Source: Paracoccaceae bacterium
GTDB lineage: Bacteria; Pseudomonadota; Alphaproteobacteria; Rhodobacterales; Rhodobacteraceae
Direction of reading: 5' to 3'
DNA length: 64,000 bases
Assembly: GCA_947504705.1 (NCBI GenBank)
Contig: CANNIA010000009.1
Location: 1 to 64,000 of the forward strand
A program made the position numbers and the translations under genes. Shown piece after piece: positions 8,850-17,593 of the stretch (the first letter of the stretch is position 1; each line of letters begins with the position of its first letter). Below the pieces are notes generated by a model, which ran no database searches, was not told the origin of the DNA, and saw only the letters and a list, made by a program, of their open reading frames with translations.

Positions 8850-10055
8850 CTACAGCGCGCCGCCTGCCACCACCTTCGCCGCTGCCGCCAGCGCCCCCGG
8901 CCCATGCGGGATATCCAGCGCCACCATCCCCGCCTCCATCACCGCCAGCGCGCCAAGGGTCATGTGGGCGTTGACGTGGCCCATGTGACCGACGCGCAGA
9001 AAGCCATGATAGGCGGGCTCGGTCGAGGCGGCCATGCCAAGGCCGATGCCAAGCGTCACCCCGGCCTTCTGTTCGCACCACTCACGCAGCCGGGTGGCAT
9101 GGGGCGGCCCGAAGCGGGCTGCGGTGACGGAATGCGCGCGGTCAGAGGGGGTGGCGACGTTCATCGCAATCGCCGGGTTGCCCGCAGACCAGCAGTCGAA
9201 CGCGGCCCAGACCGCCCCCGCCAGCACCCGATGCCGCTGCCAGACCTGCGGCAGCCCCTCTTCGCCAATCATGTCCAGGGCCGCCCGTAGCCCGAAAAGA
9301 TGCGACGTGGGCGCGGTTCCCGCCCAATACTGCCAGAAATCCGGCGCATCGATCCGTGGCCCCCAGGCCCAATAGGGCGTTGCCAGATCGCTGCGGCCAC
9401 AGCGCATCCGCGCGGCTTCGGAAAACCACACGAAAGCCAGACCAGGAGGCGTCATCAACCCCTTCTGGCAGGCCGCAACCATCACATCGACGCCCCAGTC
9501 GTCCATCCGGAATTCGTCGCATCCCAGCGAGGCGATGCAGTCCACCGCCAGCAGTGCCGGATGCCCCGCAGCGTCGATCGCCCGGCGCAGACCTGCGATG
9601 TCGGTGCGGATCGACGAGGCAGTGTCGACATGCGTGGTCAGAACCGCCTTGATCTTGCCCTCACGGTCCGCACGCAGGACCGCCTCGACCCGGGCAAAAT
9701 CGGCCGGAGTCGATTTGCCGAAATCCAGCACTTCGACCTCGATCCCCATGGCCCGGGCCGCGTTGGCCCAGGACAGCCCGAACTGGCCCGTCGCCAGCAC
9801 CAAGGCCCTTTCCCCGCGCGAGAAGATGTTGGCGTTGGCCGCCTCCCAACCGGCATGGCCATTGCCGATATACATCGCCACATGGCCCACCGTCCCCGCG
9901 ACCCGCCGCAGATCGGGCCACAGGCTTTCGACCATGGCGATCAGCGGGCCTTCATAGATGTTGGGCGAGCCTTGATGCATCGCCTGCAACACCCGGTCAG
10001 GAATGACCGAGGGTCCGGGAATGGCCAGATACGGGCGACCGTTGGCAAGGCTCAT
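8850..10055 (-). CDS. Alanine-glyoxylate / serine-pyruvate-type aminotransferase
   Basis: A PLP-dependent class-V aminotransferase (401 aa) of the AGXT/SgaA type, which moves an amino group between serine or alanine and glyoxylate or pyruvate. Characteristic parts are the N-terminal IPGPSVIPDRVLQAM, the GNGHAGWEAANANIF stretch, the LLAVDCIASLGCDEF cofactor aspartate region and MVAACQKGLMTPPGL, where the lysine binds PLP. The start at 10055 follows an AGGAGA box by about seven bases; the frame can be read 18 codons further upstream but without a ribosome binding site. No operon partner is visible. Confidence 0.88.
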   Translation of the reverse strand: MSLANGRPYLAIPGPSVIPDRVLQAMHQGSPNIYEGPLIAMVESLWPDLRRVAGTVGHVAMYIGNGHAGWEAANANIFSRGERALVLATGQFGLSWANAARAMGIEVEVLDFGKSTPADFARVEAVLRADREGKIKAVLTTHVDTASSIRTDIAGLRRAIDAAGHPALLAVDCIASLGCDEFRMDDWGVDVMVAACQKGLMTPPGLAFVWFSEAARMRCGRSDLATPYWAWGPRIDAPDFWQYWAGTAPTSHLFGLRAALDMIGEEGLPQVWQRHRVLAGAVWAAFDCWSAGNPAIAMNVATPSDRAHSVTAARFGPPHATRLREWCEQKAGVTLGIGLGMAASTEPAYHGFLRVGHMGHVNAHMTLGALAVMEAGMVALDIPHGPGALAAAAKVVAGGAL

Positions 10056-10177
10056 GCATATCTCCTGCGCTGTGCCGCCATGGCTAGGCCGCGAACCTGG
10101 CCGCGTCAATCCGCCCCGGCTTGAGGCGGGCGGTCTTTCCCGCTACATCCGGCTGGTCATAGTGAAAGGCCTTATCG

Positions 10178-11929
10178 TTGCAATCCCAAAGCCCAGCCAG
10201 CGCGCCCTCGCCCTTCCGTCGCTTCTGGCGGCACTATCTGCGACCGCATGTCGGGCTCATGCTTCTGGCCTTCCTTGTCATGATGATCGAAGGGTCTACC
10301 CTTGGTCTGCTGTCAACCATGCTCCGCCCGCTGTTTGACGAGGTCTTCGCGCCCGGCGGGTCGGGTGCGCTTATCTGGGTTGGGCTTGGCATTCTGGCGC
10401 TGTTCCTGACTAGGGCCGTCACCTCGGTGGTTGGGCGCCGGTTGATGACCCAATTGAACCAACGGGCATCCGGGGTAATGCAGGTCGACCTTGTCAGGCA
10501 TTTGCTGACACTGGATGCGGGGTTCTATCAGACCCATTCTCCGGGCAAGCTAATCGAACGGGTCCAAGGGGATACTCAGGCAGCACAGGGCGCTGCTGTT
10601 ATGCTCATCAGCGGGATAGGCAGGGACGGCGTCGCGCTTGTCGGCCTGTTTGTCGTGGCGATTGGCATCGATCCGGTCTGGACCCTCGCGGCCCTGATCG
10701 GGGCACCGCTTCTCTTGCTACCCGCTGTCTTGCTGCGCCGTTATCTCAGCCGCAAAGCCGAGTTGACGCGCGAACAGGCGGGCTTACGGGCAACGCGGCT
10801 GGACGAAATCTTTCATGGCATCCAGGCCGTCAAGCTGAACCGGATGGAGACCTACCAGTCAGATCGTTTCGCGCAAATCATCAAGCGGCTCAACCGGGCC
10901 GAGGTCAAATCCTCGACCGGAAGGGCCGCAATGCCGGCACTGGTCGATGTGGTGACCGGAATCGGCTTTTTTGCCGTGCTGATGCTTGGCGGCAGCGAAG
11001 TCGCGGCCGGGGCCCGCACCACTGGCGAATTCATGGCGTTCTTCACCGCGATGGCGCTGACCTTTCAGCCGATCCGCCGCCTGGCCGAACTTGCAGGCCA
11101 GTGGCAAGTCGCACAAACCAGCCTTCTGCGCATCTTCGCGCTGTTCGACACCCAGCCCTCGGGCACCCGCCCGAAAACAAGTGTTGCCCGCCCTGCCGCC
11201 GGTGCCGCAGAAATCCGCTTTGAAAAGGTCGACTTCACCTACCCAGACCGTCCGGTATTGAACGGGCTTAGCTTCACTGCCGAAGCGGGCAAGGTTACTG
11301 CCTTTGTCGGCGCATCGGGGGCGGGCAAGTCGACGATCTTCCAGTTGATCGCAGCCCTTGTCGAACCCCAAGCCGGGCGCATCCTGATTGGCGGGGTCGA
11401 TGTCCAGAAGCTTAGCCTTTATGACCAGCGGGCGCTTTTGGCCTCGGTCACGCAAGATGCAGCCCTCTTTGACGAGACCTTGCGCGAAAATCTGCTGTTG
11501 GGCCGCAATGACATATCCGAAGCCCGGCTGGTCGCCGCCCTGACCGATGCCGAGGTTGCAGGCTTTGCCGCGTCGCTGCCGCAGGGACTTGATACGCCCG
11601 CCGGGCCGCGCGGGTCTGCCCTCTCTGGTGGCCAGCGCCAGCGCATTGCCATTGCCCGCGCGCTTTTGGGGGATGCCCCGATCCTCCTGCTGGACGAGGC
11701 CACCTCGGCCCTGGACACCCGCACAGAAGCCGCGGTCTCGCAGGCGCTTGCCAGGGCGCAGCAGGGCCGGACGACGTTGGTAATCGCGCACCGGCTTTCG
11801 ACCGTAAAAAGCGCTGACAAGATCATCGTCGTCGACAACGGTCGCGTGATCGAGGAAGGCACCCATGCCGAGCTTGCCGCGAAAGGGGGCCTTTATTCCC
11901 AGCTTCAGCAGGCACAATTGCGCGACTAG
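10178..11929 (+). CDS. ABC exporter, fused permease/ATPase (MsbA-like)
   Basis: A half-transporter of 583 residues: six membrane helices in the first 310 residues followed by an ATPase domain. The nucleotide site is complete, with Walker A GASGAGKST, signature LSGGQRQRIAIARALL, Walker B ILLLDEATSALD and the VIAHRLSTVKSAD switch histidine. It should act as a homodimer in the inner membrane exporting a lipid or hydrophobic compound. The frame opens with TTG at 10178; no strong ribosome binding site separates this from possible internal starts, so the N-terminus is uncertain by a few residues. Confidence 0.88.
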   Translation: MQSQSPASAPSPFRRFWRHYLRPHVGLMLLAFLVMMIEGSTLGLLSTMLRPLFDEVFAPGGSGALIWVGLGILALFLTRAVTSVVGRRLMTQLNQRASGVMQVDLVRHLLTLDAGFYQTHSPGKLIERVQGDTQAAQGAAVMLISGIGRDGVALVGLFVVAIGIDPVWTLAALIGAPLLLLPAVLLRRYLSRKAELTREQAGLRATRLDEIFHGIQAVKLNRMETYQSDRFAQIIKRLNRAEVKSSTGRAAMPALVDVVTGIGFFAVLMLGGSEVAAGARTTGEFMAFFTAMALTFQPIRRLAELAGQWQVAQTSLLRIFALFDTQPSGTRPKTSVARPAAGAAEIRFEKVDFTYPDRPVLNGLSFTAEAGKVTAFVGASGAGKSTIFQLIAALVEPQAGRILIGGVDVQKLSLYDQRALLASVTQDAALFDETLRENLLLGRNDISEARLVAALTDAEVAGFAASLPQGLDTPAGPRGSALSGGQRQRIAIARALLGDAPILLLDEATSALDTRTEAAVSQALARAQQGRTTLVIAHRLSTVKSADKIIVVDNGRVIEEGTHAELAAKGGLYSQLQQAQLRD

Positions 11930-11968
11930 GCCTTTCGTTGCGCGCCTGCCTTGCCTAGATTGCCGGGC

Positions 11969-12739
11969 ATGAACACCGGCGAAACCGCACCGAACCGCAG
12001 CATTTGGGAGCTTTCCGGCATGGATGCGCTTGGCTTCCTGCAAGGCCTTGTTTCCAACGATCTGCGCCGGCTGGAAACCGGGCCAGGCCTCGTCTGGTGT
12101 GCGCTTCTGACGCCGCAGGGCAAGTATCTGGCCGATTTCTTTGTCGCGCGGCTGGCGGATGGCCGACTTTTGATCGACATCGCCGAAACGCTGGCCCCCG
12201 ACACGCTTCGGCGGCTGACGATGTATCGCTTGCGTGCCGATGTGAAGATCACGCCGACATCGCTTTGCACCCTGCGCGGGCTTGGCCCCCCGCCCAAGGG
12301 CGCATTCACCGATCCCCGCCACCCCGTACTTGGCTTTCGCTTCTGGTCTGAAACCCCGGGCAAGCCGCCTTCCATCGACTGGGACGCAATCCGGGTCGAT
12401 CATCTGATCCCCGAAAGCGGGATCGAGCTTTGCCCCGATGAAACCTACATCCTTGAGGCAGGTTTCGAACGTCTGCATGGCGTCGACTTCCGCAAGGGCT
12501 GTTATGTCGGCCAGGAAGTGACCGCCCGGATGAAGCACAAGACCGATCTGCGCCGAGGGTTGGTGCGGCTTGCGGCTGATGCTGTCGTGCCGGTCGGAAC
12601 CGAAATCCTTGCCGATGGCAAACCGGTCGGCAAGCTTTTCACCCAGTCGCATGGCTTTGGAATCGCGCTGATGCGGGTGGAAGCGTTCTGGCGCCCGCTT
12701 TCTGCCGGGCCCGCACGACTTTCGTCTGGCCAAGCATAA
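11969..12739 (+). CDS. ygfZ: YgfZ/GcvT folate-binding protein (Fe-S cluster assembly)
   Basis: YgfZ proteins (IBA57 in mitochondria) use folate to support assembly or repair of certain iron-sulfur proteins. The 256-residue product has the family hallmark KGCYVGQEVTARMK near residues 171-184, with the cysteine of the KGCYxGQE signature intact, and the N-terminal GMDALGFLQGLVSNDL block. I place the start at the ATG at 11969. The gene follows the ABC exporter after 39 bases. The assignment to YgfZ rather than the aminomethyltransferase GcvT rests on length and the signature. Confidence 0.9.
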   Translation: MNTGETAPNRSIWELSGMDALGFLQGLVSNDLRRLETGPGLVWCALLTPQGKYLADFFVARLADGRLLIDIAETLAPDTLRRLTMYRLRADVKITPTSLCTLRGLGPPPKGAFTDPRHPVLGFRFWSETPGKPPSIDWDAIRVDHLIPESGIELCPDETYILEAGFERLHGVDFRKGCYVGQEVTARMKHKTDLRRGLVRLAADAVVPVGTEILADGKPVGKLFTQSHGFGIALMRVEAFWRPLSAGPARLSSGQA

Positions 12740-12964
12740 GACTGCATTTTGTGCCGGCCAGCGGCACTCGGCTTGAAATTGCAGCAGGGGCACCCCATCT
12801 TCCTGCGGTCACACCTGCAATTTGACCTATATTCTGTGGTCCCTCCTCACAAGCTATGCACTGAGAGCATGGCAGCCATTCCAAAAGCGGGTAACCCGAA
12901 TCATGATCAAATCGCTAAAAGAACCAGACCACGGAATACAAGAGCAAGAATAAGGAACGTCCCG

Positions 12965-13291
12965 ATGCTGGATTCGATCGACAGCACCGCTTTCAACTTC
13001 GAACAAGGTCAGCGCGCGCGCAAGCTGTTTGCCGCCGTCGTTCTGGCTGCGCTTGATGATGCAATCGCTGATGACAAGAAATACGGCAACGGCCCCGACC
13101 AGATCGCCCGCTGGGCCCGGTCGCGCGATGGCCGCGAAGTGCTGTCCTGCTCGGGCATCGACCCGAACGAGCGGGTGGTGAAAGGCCTGATGGAGTTCGT
13201 CTCGAAAGGCGTGCGTACCAGCGTGGCCCTGAGCCGTGAAGAATCCGAGCGTCGCCATGCGCTTGAGGCTGATCAGGCCGAAGCCGCCTGA
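12965..13291 (+). CDS. Small conserved protein, DUF6280-like
   Basis: A 108-residue acidic, helical protein beginning MLDSIDSTAFNFEQGQRARK, with no signal peptide, membrane helix or cysteine cluster. An AAGGAACG box lies shortly before the ATG. It ends just before a strong rho-independent terminator (13316-13346) and so is a monocistronic unit. I believe it matches a short family common in Rhodobacteraceae (DUF6280), but that is from memory. Function unknown; a small cytosolic regulatory or binding protein is possible. Confidence 0.72.
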   Translation: MLDSIDSTAFNFEQGQRARKLFAAVVLAALDDAIADDKKYGNGPDQIARWARSRDGREVLSCSGIDPNERVVKGLMEFVSKGVRTSVALSREESERRHALEADQAEAA

Positions 13292-13315
13292 TCACAGGCA
13301 CTTGCCACAAACGAC

Positions 13316-13346
13316 AACGCGCCCGATTTCGGGCGCGTTTTCATTT
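13316..13346 (+). terminator. Rho-independent terminator
   Basis: The inverted repeat CGCGCCCGA / TTTCGGGCGCG folds into a GC-rich hairpin followed by TTTTCATTTTT. It lies 25 bases after the stop of the 108-residue gene on the plus strand. The A-rich left flank is weaker, but it may also serve the convergent gene that ends at 13363. Confidence 0.85.
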
Positions 13347-13362
13347 TTGGACATGGCCCGGG

Positions 13363-14235
13363 CTATTCCAGCGTTTGCACTGTCAGCGCCCTGGCAAGCT
13401 CGGCCCGCACCAGCTTGCGCACGTTGCGGGTGATCTTTTCGCCCAAGGCCCCCTGCAATTCATCGCGGATCACCCGGCGCAAAAGCTGGATCAGCTGATC
13501 TTCGTCCAGAAGGCTGATCGGGTTGCCCTCGGCGTCGGTCAGCGCCGCTGAGGGCTGCACAACCGGCGGCTCAAGAGCAAGGATCTCATCCGCGACTTCG
13601 GGGAACGCCTCAACCGGAGCCAATATGGCGTCAGCCACTGGCGCCACGTCCTGCGGCTGGGCCTCGGCTGCTGGCTCTGCCGCATGCAGGGTGACAGTCG
13701 GGGCCACTTCGACGGCAGACTTCACTGCTTTCGCAGCCCGCGCCCTTACGGCCTTGGGCTTGGCCCGCGCCTTCGCTGGCGCGCTCTTGGCTGACACAGC
13801 CCTTCGGCGGGTCTTCACTTGTTCGGGCTTAGACACTTCCGCCACGGGGTCATCACTCACCAGTTCAGCCTCTTCTGCGCTCAAGGCCATCTCGCTGAGA
13901 CTGGCCACTGCCCCAAGGCTTGTGGTCAACGGCTCTTGTTGATCTTGCACTGGCATCAGCACTTCAGCGCCCTTAACCGTCAGGATCGGGGCCGAAATCA
14001 TCCGTGTCTTCGTCCGGCTGGAACTGGTCCGGGCCTTCTTCGACAAAGCCTCAAGCTTGATCACCGCCGGACCAGAGGCCTGGTGTTCAACCACGATCCG
14101 CAGCGAGGGCGTCATGATCAGCCGGTCCATCCCCAGATCCCGAGAGGACGGGCGCGGACGGGCCTCGGGCGATACAAGCCGACGAACCGAGGACACCACA
14201 TCCTCAATGTCATTCGAACTAAGTGGCTCGGACAT
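13363..14235 (-). CDS. Hypothetical protein with lysine/alanine-rich linker
   Basis: The 290-residue product has three parts. The N-terminus (residues 1-60) contains an SSNDIEDVVSSVRRLVS helix. The middle is low-complexity and rich in Ala, Lys, Pro and Glu, with clusters such as KAPARAKPKAVRAR-type basic runs. The C-terminus (about residues 240-288) forms a conserved helical block, LLDEDQLIQLLRRVIRDELQ and onward to the end. That layout (short helix, disordered linker, oligomerising C-terminal helix) recalls polar organiser or DUF2497-type proteins of alphaproteobacteria, but I do not see enough to name it. No signal peptide is present. Confidence 0.65.
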   Translation of the reverse strand: MSEPLSSNDIEDVVSSVRRLVSPEARPRPSSRDLGMDRLIMTPSLRIVVEHQASGPAVIKLEALSKKARTSSSRTKTRMISAPILTVKGAEVLMPVQDQQEPLTTSLGAVASLSEMALSAEEAELVSDDPVAEVSKPEQVKTRRRAVSAKSAPAKARAKPKAVRARAAKAVKSAVEVAPTVTLHAAEPAAEAQPQDVAPVADAILAPVEAFPEVADEILALEPPVVQPSAALTDAEGNPISLLDEDQLIQLLRRVIRDELQGALGEKITRNVRKLVRAELARALTVQTLE

Positions 14236-14327
14236 TTACGCAACCCCTGGGAATACCCAGCAAGACTAACGCGCCAAGCTTGAAGCAGGCAACGAGATTC
14301 TTCGTCCGGTTGCAGACCGTGGATCGG

Positions 14328-15701
14328 TCAGTCGCTGATCCGGTCCAGGATCCGCTCCAACGCAGCGCCCTGGGCGGAATGCGCCGGGGCCGTCTTGACC
14401 GCGTCGTAATAGGCTTCCGGGTCATAGGTGGCGATACCAAGCTGCAGGTGTTCAACCGTCAAAAGGCCCAATGTCGACAGGACCTGATAGGTCAGGACAT
14501 AGCGCTGCGCTTCGGCCTCCAGCCGGGCGTTGCGGGCGTCCAGAAGCTCTTGTTCGGCATCCAGAACATCCAGCGTCGTCTTCGCCCCGGCATCGGCCTG
14601 CTCTTTCACGCCGTCAAAAGCCGCCTGCGCTGCTTGGGTCTGCTGATCAGAGGCTGCGATTTGGGCCGTGGCCACCGCCAGATTGGCCCAGGCCATGCCA
14701 ACCTGCTCGATCACCCCGACCGAGGTTTGCTGCAAGCCCGCCCGCGCCCCATCCTTGCCCGCAATCGCCTTGCGCAGGGTCGAGGCAAGCCGCCCACCGG
14801 CATAAAGCGTCTGGCTCAGCGCAATGCCGACGGTTTCGGTTTGCTGCTGGTCTTGATTGATGCTGACGCTGGCCGAAGCCCCAAGCGTCGGCTTCATGCC
14901 CGCCTTGGCCATATCGACCTGCAGCTCGGCAAGCGCCAGAAGATGCTGGGCCTGATGGATCAGCGGATGGGTCGCGCGCGCCACTTCCTGTGCCGCCTCA
15001 AGCCCCGCAGGCAGTTCCGGCAGGGACGGCAAGGCAGCAAGGTCACCTGGGTAATCGCCGGTCGCGGCCTTGTAGGCCTCACGCGCGACCAGAAGCTGAC
15101 CTTCGGCCGCTGCAAGCGCTGCCCGCGATCCAGCCAGGCGTGCTTCGGCAAAAGCCACGTCGGTCTTGGTCGTCTCGCCCACCTCGAACCGCGCATTCGC
15201 GGCGCGCAGTTCCTGGGTGATCAGGCGGAAGTTGCTTTGCCGCAGCGCCACAACCTCTTGCGCAAAGCGCACGTCAACATAGGCGCTGACGGCGCTCAGA
15301 AGCACCTGCTGTTCGGTTTGGATCAATGCCTCACGCGTGGCCAGCACACTTTCCTTGGCAATCGCGATCCCGACCTTGCTGCGCCCAAAATCGTAAAGGA
15401 CCAGTTCAGCCGACAGCGCCAACGAAGCCGCCAGCCCTTCGGAAACATCAGGGCCCAAGAGCGTGTCGATCTCGGCCCGCTGCCAGCCTGCCGTGGCGGA
15501 ATAGGCCATAACTGGGCGCAGCGTCGAAACCGCGGTGGCCACATCTTCATCGGCGGCGCGCAGAACGGCTTCGTTCTGGTCCAGAAGTGCGGAATTCCGA
15601 TAGGCCGCAATCATCGCATCGGCCAAAGTCTCTGCCCCCGCTAAAGGGGCAGCAAGCCCCCCGGCCATTGCCAGAATCATCGTCCGAGCCAAGCTGCGCA
15701 T
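14328..15701 (-). CDS. tolC: TolC-family outer membrane channel
   Basis: Outer membrane exit duct for type I secretion and efflux. The product (457 aa) has a signal peptide (residues 1-23, ending GGLAAPLAGA) followed by two similar outer-membrane-factor repeats rich in long amphipathic helices, with the paired SVSINQDQQQTETVGIALSQ and alanine/glutamine-rich coiled-coil segments typical of TolC. The start at 15701 follows AAGGA by eight bases; an upstream in-frame ATG would put extra residues before the signal peptide. It is followed upstream by the pcm-like gene on the same strand, the pcm-tolC order often seen in alphaproteobacteria. It is the only TolC in the window and could serve the type I system at 40.5-46.6 kb. 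Confidence 0.88.
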   Translation of the reverse strand: MRSLARTMILAMAGGLAAPLAGAETLADAMIAAYRNSALLDQNEAVLRAADEDVATAVSTLRPVMAYSATAGWQRAEIDTLLGPDVSEGLAASLALSAELVLYDFGRSKVGIAIAKESVLATREALIQTEQQVLLSAVSAYVDVRFAQEVVALRQSNFRLITQELRAANARFEVGETTKTDVAFAEARLAGSRAALAAAEGQLLVAREAYKAATGDYPGDLAALPSLPELPAGLEAAQEVARATHPLIHQAQHLLALAELQVDMAKAGMKPTLGASASVSINQDQQQTETVGIALSQTLYAGGRLASTLRKAIAGKDGARAGLQQTSVGVIEQVGMAWANLAVATAQIAASDQQTQAAQAAFDGVKEQADAGAKTTLDVLDAEQELLDARNARLEAEAQRYVLTYQVLSTLGLLTVEHLQLGIATYDPEAYYDAVKTAPAHSAQGAALERILDRISD

Positions 15702-15774
15702 AACGTCCATCCTTCTTTCGCCCACCCAACCGGGTGCAGCGTCATCCCTTTCGGGGAAAACCCCCGCCGCAGCG

Positions 15775-16428
15775 TCAGAGACGGAAACCCTTGACCTTGT
15801 GGAAACCGTTCAATACCGGGGCCGTCGCGTTGAAGACCGACCGCCAAGTGATCTTGCCATGCCGTTTGGTGCCGATCTTGGCGGTGCCGACAGCACCCTC
15901 CATGAAGATCGCGCCGATCCGCCCGCCATCGCGCAACGCGCCGATGATTGCCTCGGGCAGAATTTCGATCCCACCTTCGATGATGATCACGTCAAAGGGT
16001 GCATGCTGTGCAGCCCCAGCGGTCAGCGCCTCGGTCAACACAACCGCATTGCCCACGCCTTCGGCCGACAACAGCTGCCCGGCTTCGGTCGCAAGCGTTG
16101 AGTCTTCCTCGACCGCCACAACCTTGCCTACAAGCCGGGCGATCACGGCCGCCGAATAACCAAAGCCCGAGCCGATATCCAGCACCAGCTCTTTGGGCTG
16201 AAGATCCAGCGCATCCAGCAGTTTTGCCAGCGTCCGCGCCTCAAGCACGACACGCCCGCCCCCGATATCCAGATTTTCGCCGACATACGCCGCCTCGCGC
16301 CGCGCTGAGGGCACATAGACTTCACGCGGGACGGTCAGCATCGCGTCGATGATCGGGAATTTGGTCACATCCGAAGGGCGGACCTGCGTATCCACCATCA
16401 TGATCCGGCGGTTGGCGAATTCGCTCAT
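15775..16428 (-). CDS. Protein-L-isoaspartate O-methyltransferase-like protein
   Basis: An S-adenosylmethionine-dependent methyltransferase of the Pcm family (217 aa). It has the family N-terminal MVDTQVRPSDVTK segment, the catalytic-region PREVYVPSARRE block, motif I VLDIGSGFGYSAAVIARL near residues 75-92, and the post-motif VVAVEEDS acidic residue. Classical Pcm repairs isoaspartyl residues, but this short alphaproteobacterial branch next to tolC may have another substrate. The start at 16428 gives the usual N-terminus; the frame is open further upstream without support. It lies upstream of tolC on the same strand, about 73 bases apart. Confidence 0.85.
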   Translation of the reverse strand: MSEFANRRIMMVDTQVRPSDVTKFPIIDAMLTVPREVYVPSARREAAYVGENLDIGGGRVVLEARTLAKLLDALDLQPKELVLDIGSGFGYSAAVIARLVGKVVAVEEDSTLATEAGQLLSAEGVGNAVVLTEALTAGAAQHAPFDVIIIEGGIEILPEAIIGALRDGGRIGAIFMEGAVGTAKIGTKRHGKITWRSVFNATAPVLNGFHKVKGFRL

Positions 16429-16552
16429 TCTGAACTCATCAGTCTGATTTCCTGTCCCTTGGTCTTGCCACAGAACCGGGGGGGTCGCAACGGGCGAACC
16501 GTCGCGGCCCGCGCATTTCGTCGAAATCTTGTGGGCGGTTTGCAGGCTTGTC

Positions 16553-17587
16553 TCACCCCTTAGGGGCAAAGGCGCGCAGCACAAGCGGCGCGCCGACGAT
16601 GACGACCAAAATCCGCACGATGTGATGCAGGGCGACAAAGGCCACATCGGCATGGATCGCCAAGGCCATCAGCCCCATTTCAGTAAGGCCCCCCGGTGCC
16701 AGCGCCAAAAGCGCCTGATCCAGCCCGACACCCACGCTCGCCCGCATCGCAAGCCCCGCCCCAGCCGCCAAGACCAGCGTCAGAACTGTTGCGCCAAGGC
16801 TCAGCACCCCCGCGCGGGCAAGGCTGGCCAGCGGGATACCCTGAAACCGGCAGCCAAGCACCGTGCCAAGCGCCACTTGCGCCGCGATCACCAAGACCGA
16901 AGGGGGCACACTTTTGGTCAGCCCGGTTACATGCACGGCCGCCGACAAGATCAACGGCCCAAGGAAGGTCGGCGCAGGCAAGCGCAACCGTGGGCCTGCC
17001 AGCGCACCCAGCACCGCGCAGCCCGCAAGCAGGGCGGCATCTTTCGCGCCAATATCCCCCAGCGCGGCACCCGCTCCGCGCGCAGGCACCCCATAGGCCA
17101 AGACAACTCGGAACAGGATTGCCATCACCCCGATGGTCAGCACGATCCGCAGCGAATGTGCGAGCACGATGGCCGACCCATCCGCCCCCTTCGCCTCGCC
17201 CAGTTCGACCATTTCAGACAGGCCACCGGGCATGCCCGAGAAATAGGCGGTGACCCAGTCCTGCCGCCCGATGATCCGGTAATAGGGCACAACTACCGCG
17301 CCAACCACTACCAGATAGACCAAGAGGATCGACAGCGTCACCAGCGTCTGCCCGGCCTGATCCAAAACTTCGGGCGTGAAGCGCGACCCAAGCAGGACAC
17401 CGATGATCGCCACAATAGCCGGACGCAGGCGAACTGGCCCAAGGATTGGCGCCCCCGAAATCGAGGCGACCATGGTCACGAACAGCGCGCCCAGCATCCA
17501 GGGCAAGGGCAGCGAAAGCCAATAGAACAGCGCACCGCCCGCTGCCCCCAAGATCAACCCGGCAATGATCTTGGCAAGATCAGGCAC
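16553..17587 (-). CDS. AbrB-family membrane protein
   Basis: A 344-residue membrane protein with about ten hydrophobic helices arranged as a duplicated AbrB repeat; the YFSGMPGGLSEMVELGEAKG block near residues 120-140 and its second-half counterpart LALAPGGLTEMGLMALAIHA are the diagnostic matching motifs. The family has been called ammonia monooxygenase/AbrB transporter, but its substrates are not established. It starts six bases after the soeC stop, making it the last gene of the xsc-tauE-ackA-soeABC run, which suggests a role in import or export connected to taurine breakdown (inference). Confidence 0.85.
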   Translation of the reverse strand: MPDLAKIIAGLILGAAGGALFYWLSLPLPWMLGALFVTMVASISGAPILGPVRLRPAIVAIIGVLLGSRFTPEVLDQAGQTLVTLSILLVYLVVVGAVVVPYYRIIGRQDWVTAYFSGMPGGLSEMVELGEAKGADGSAIVLAHSLRIVLTIGVMAILFRVVLAYGVPARGAGAALGDIGAKDAALLAGCAVLGALAGPRLRLPAPTFLGPLILSAAVHVTGLTKSVPPSVLVIAAQVALGTVLGCRFQGIPLASLARAGVLSLGATVLTLVLAAGAGLAMRASVGVGLDQALLALAPGGLTEMGLMALAIHADVAFVALHHIVRILVVIVGAPLVLRAFAPKG

Positions 17588-17593
17588 TGCGTT

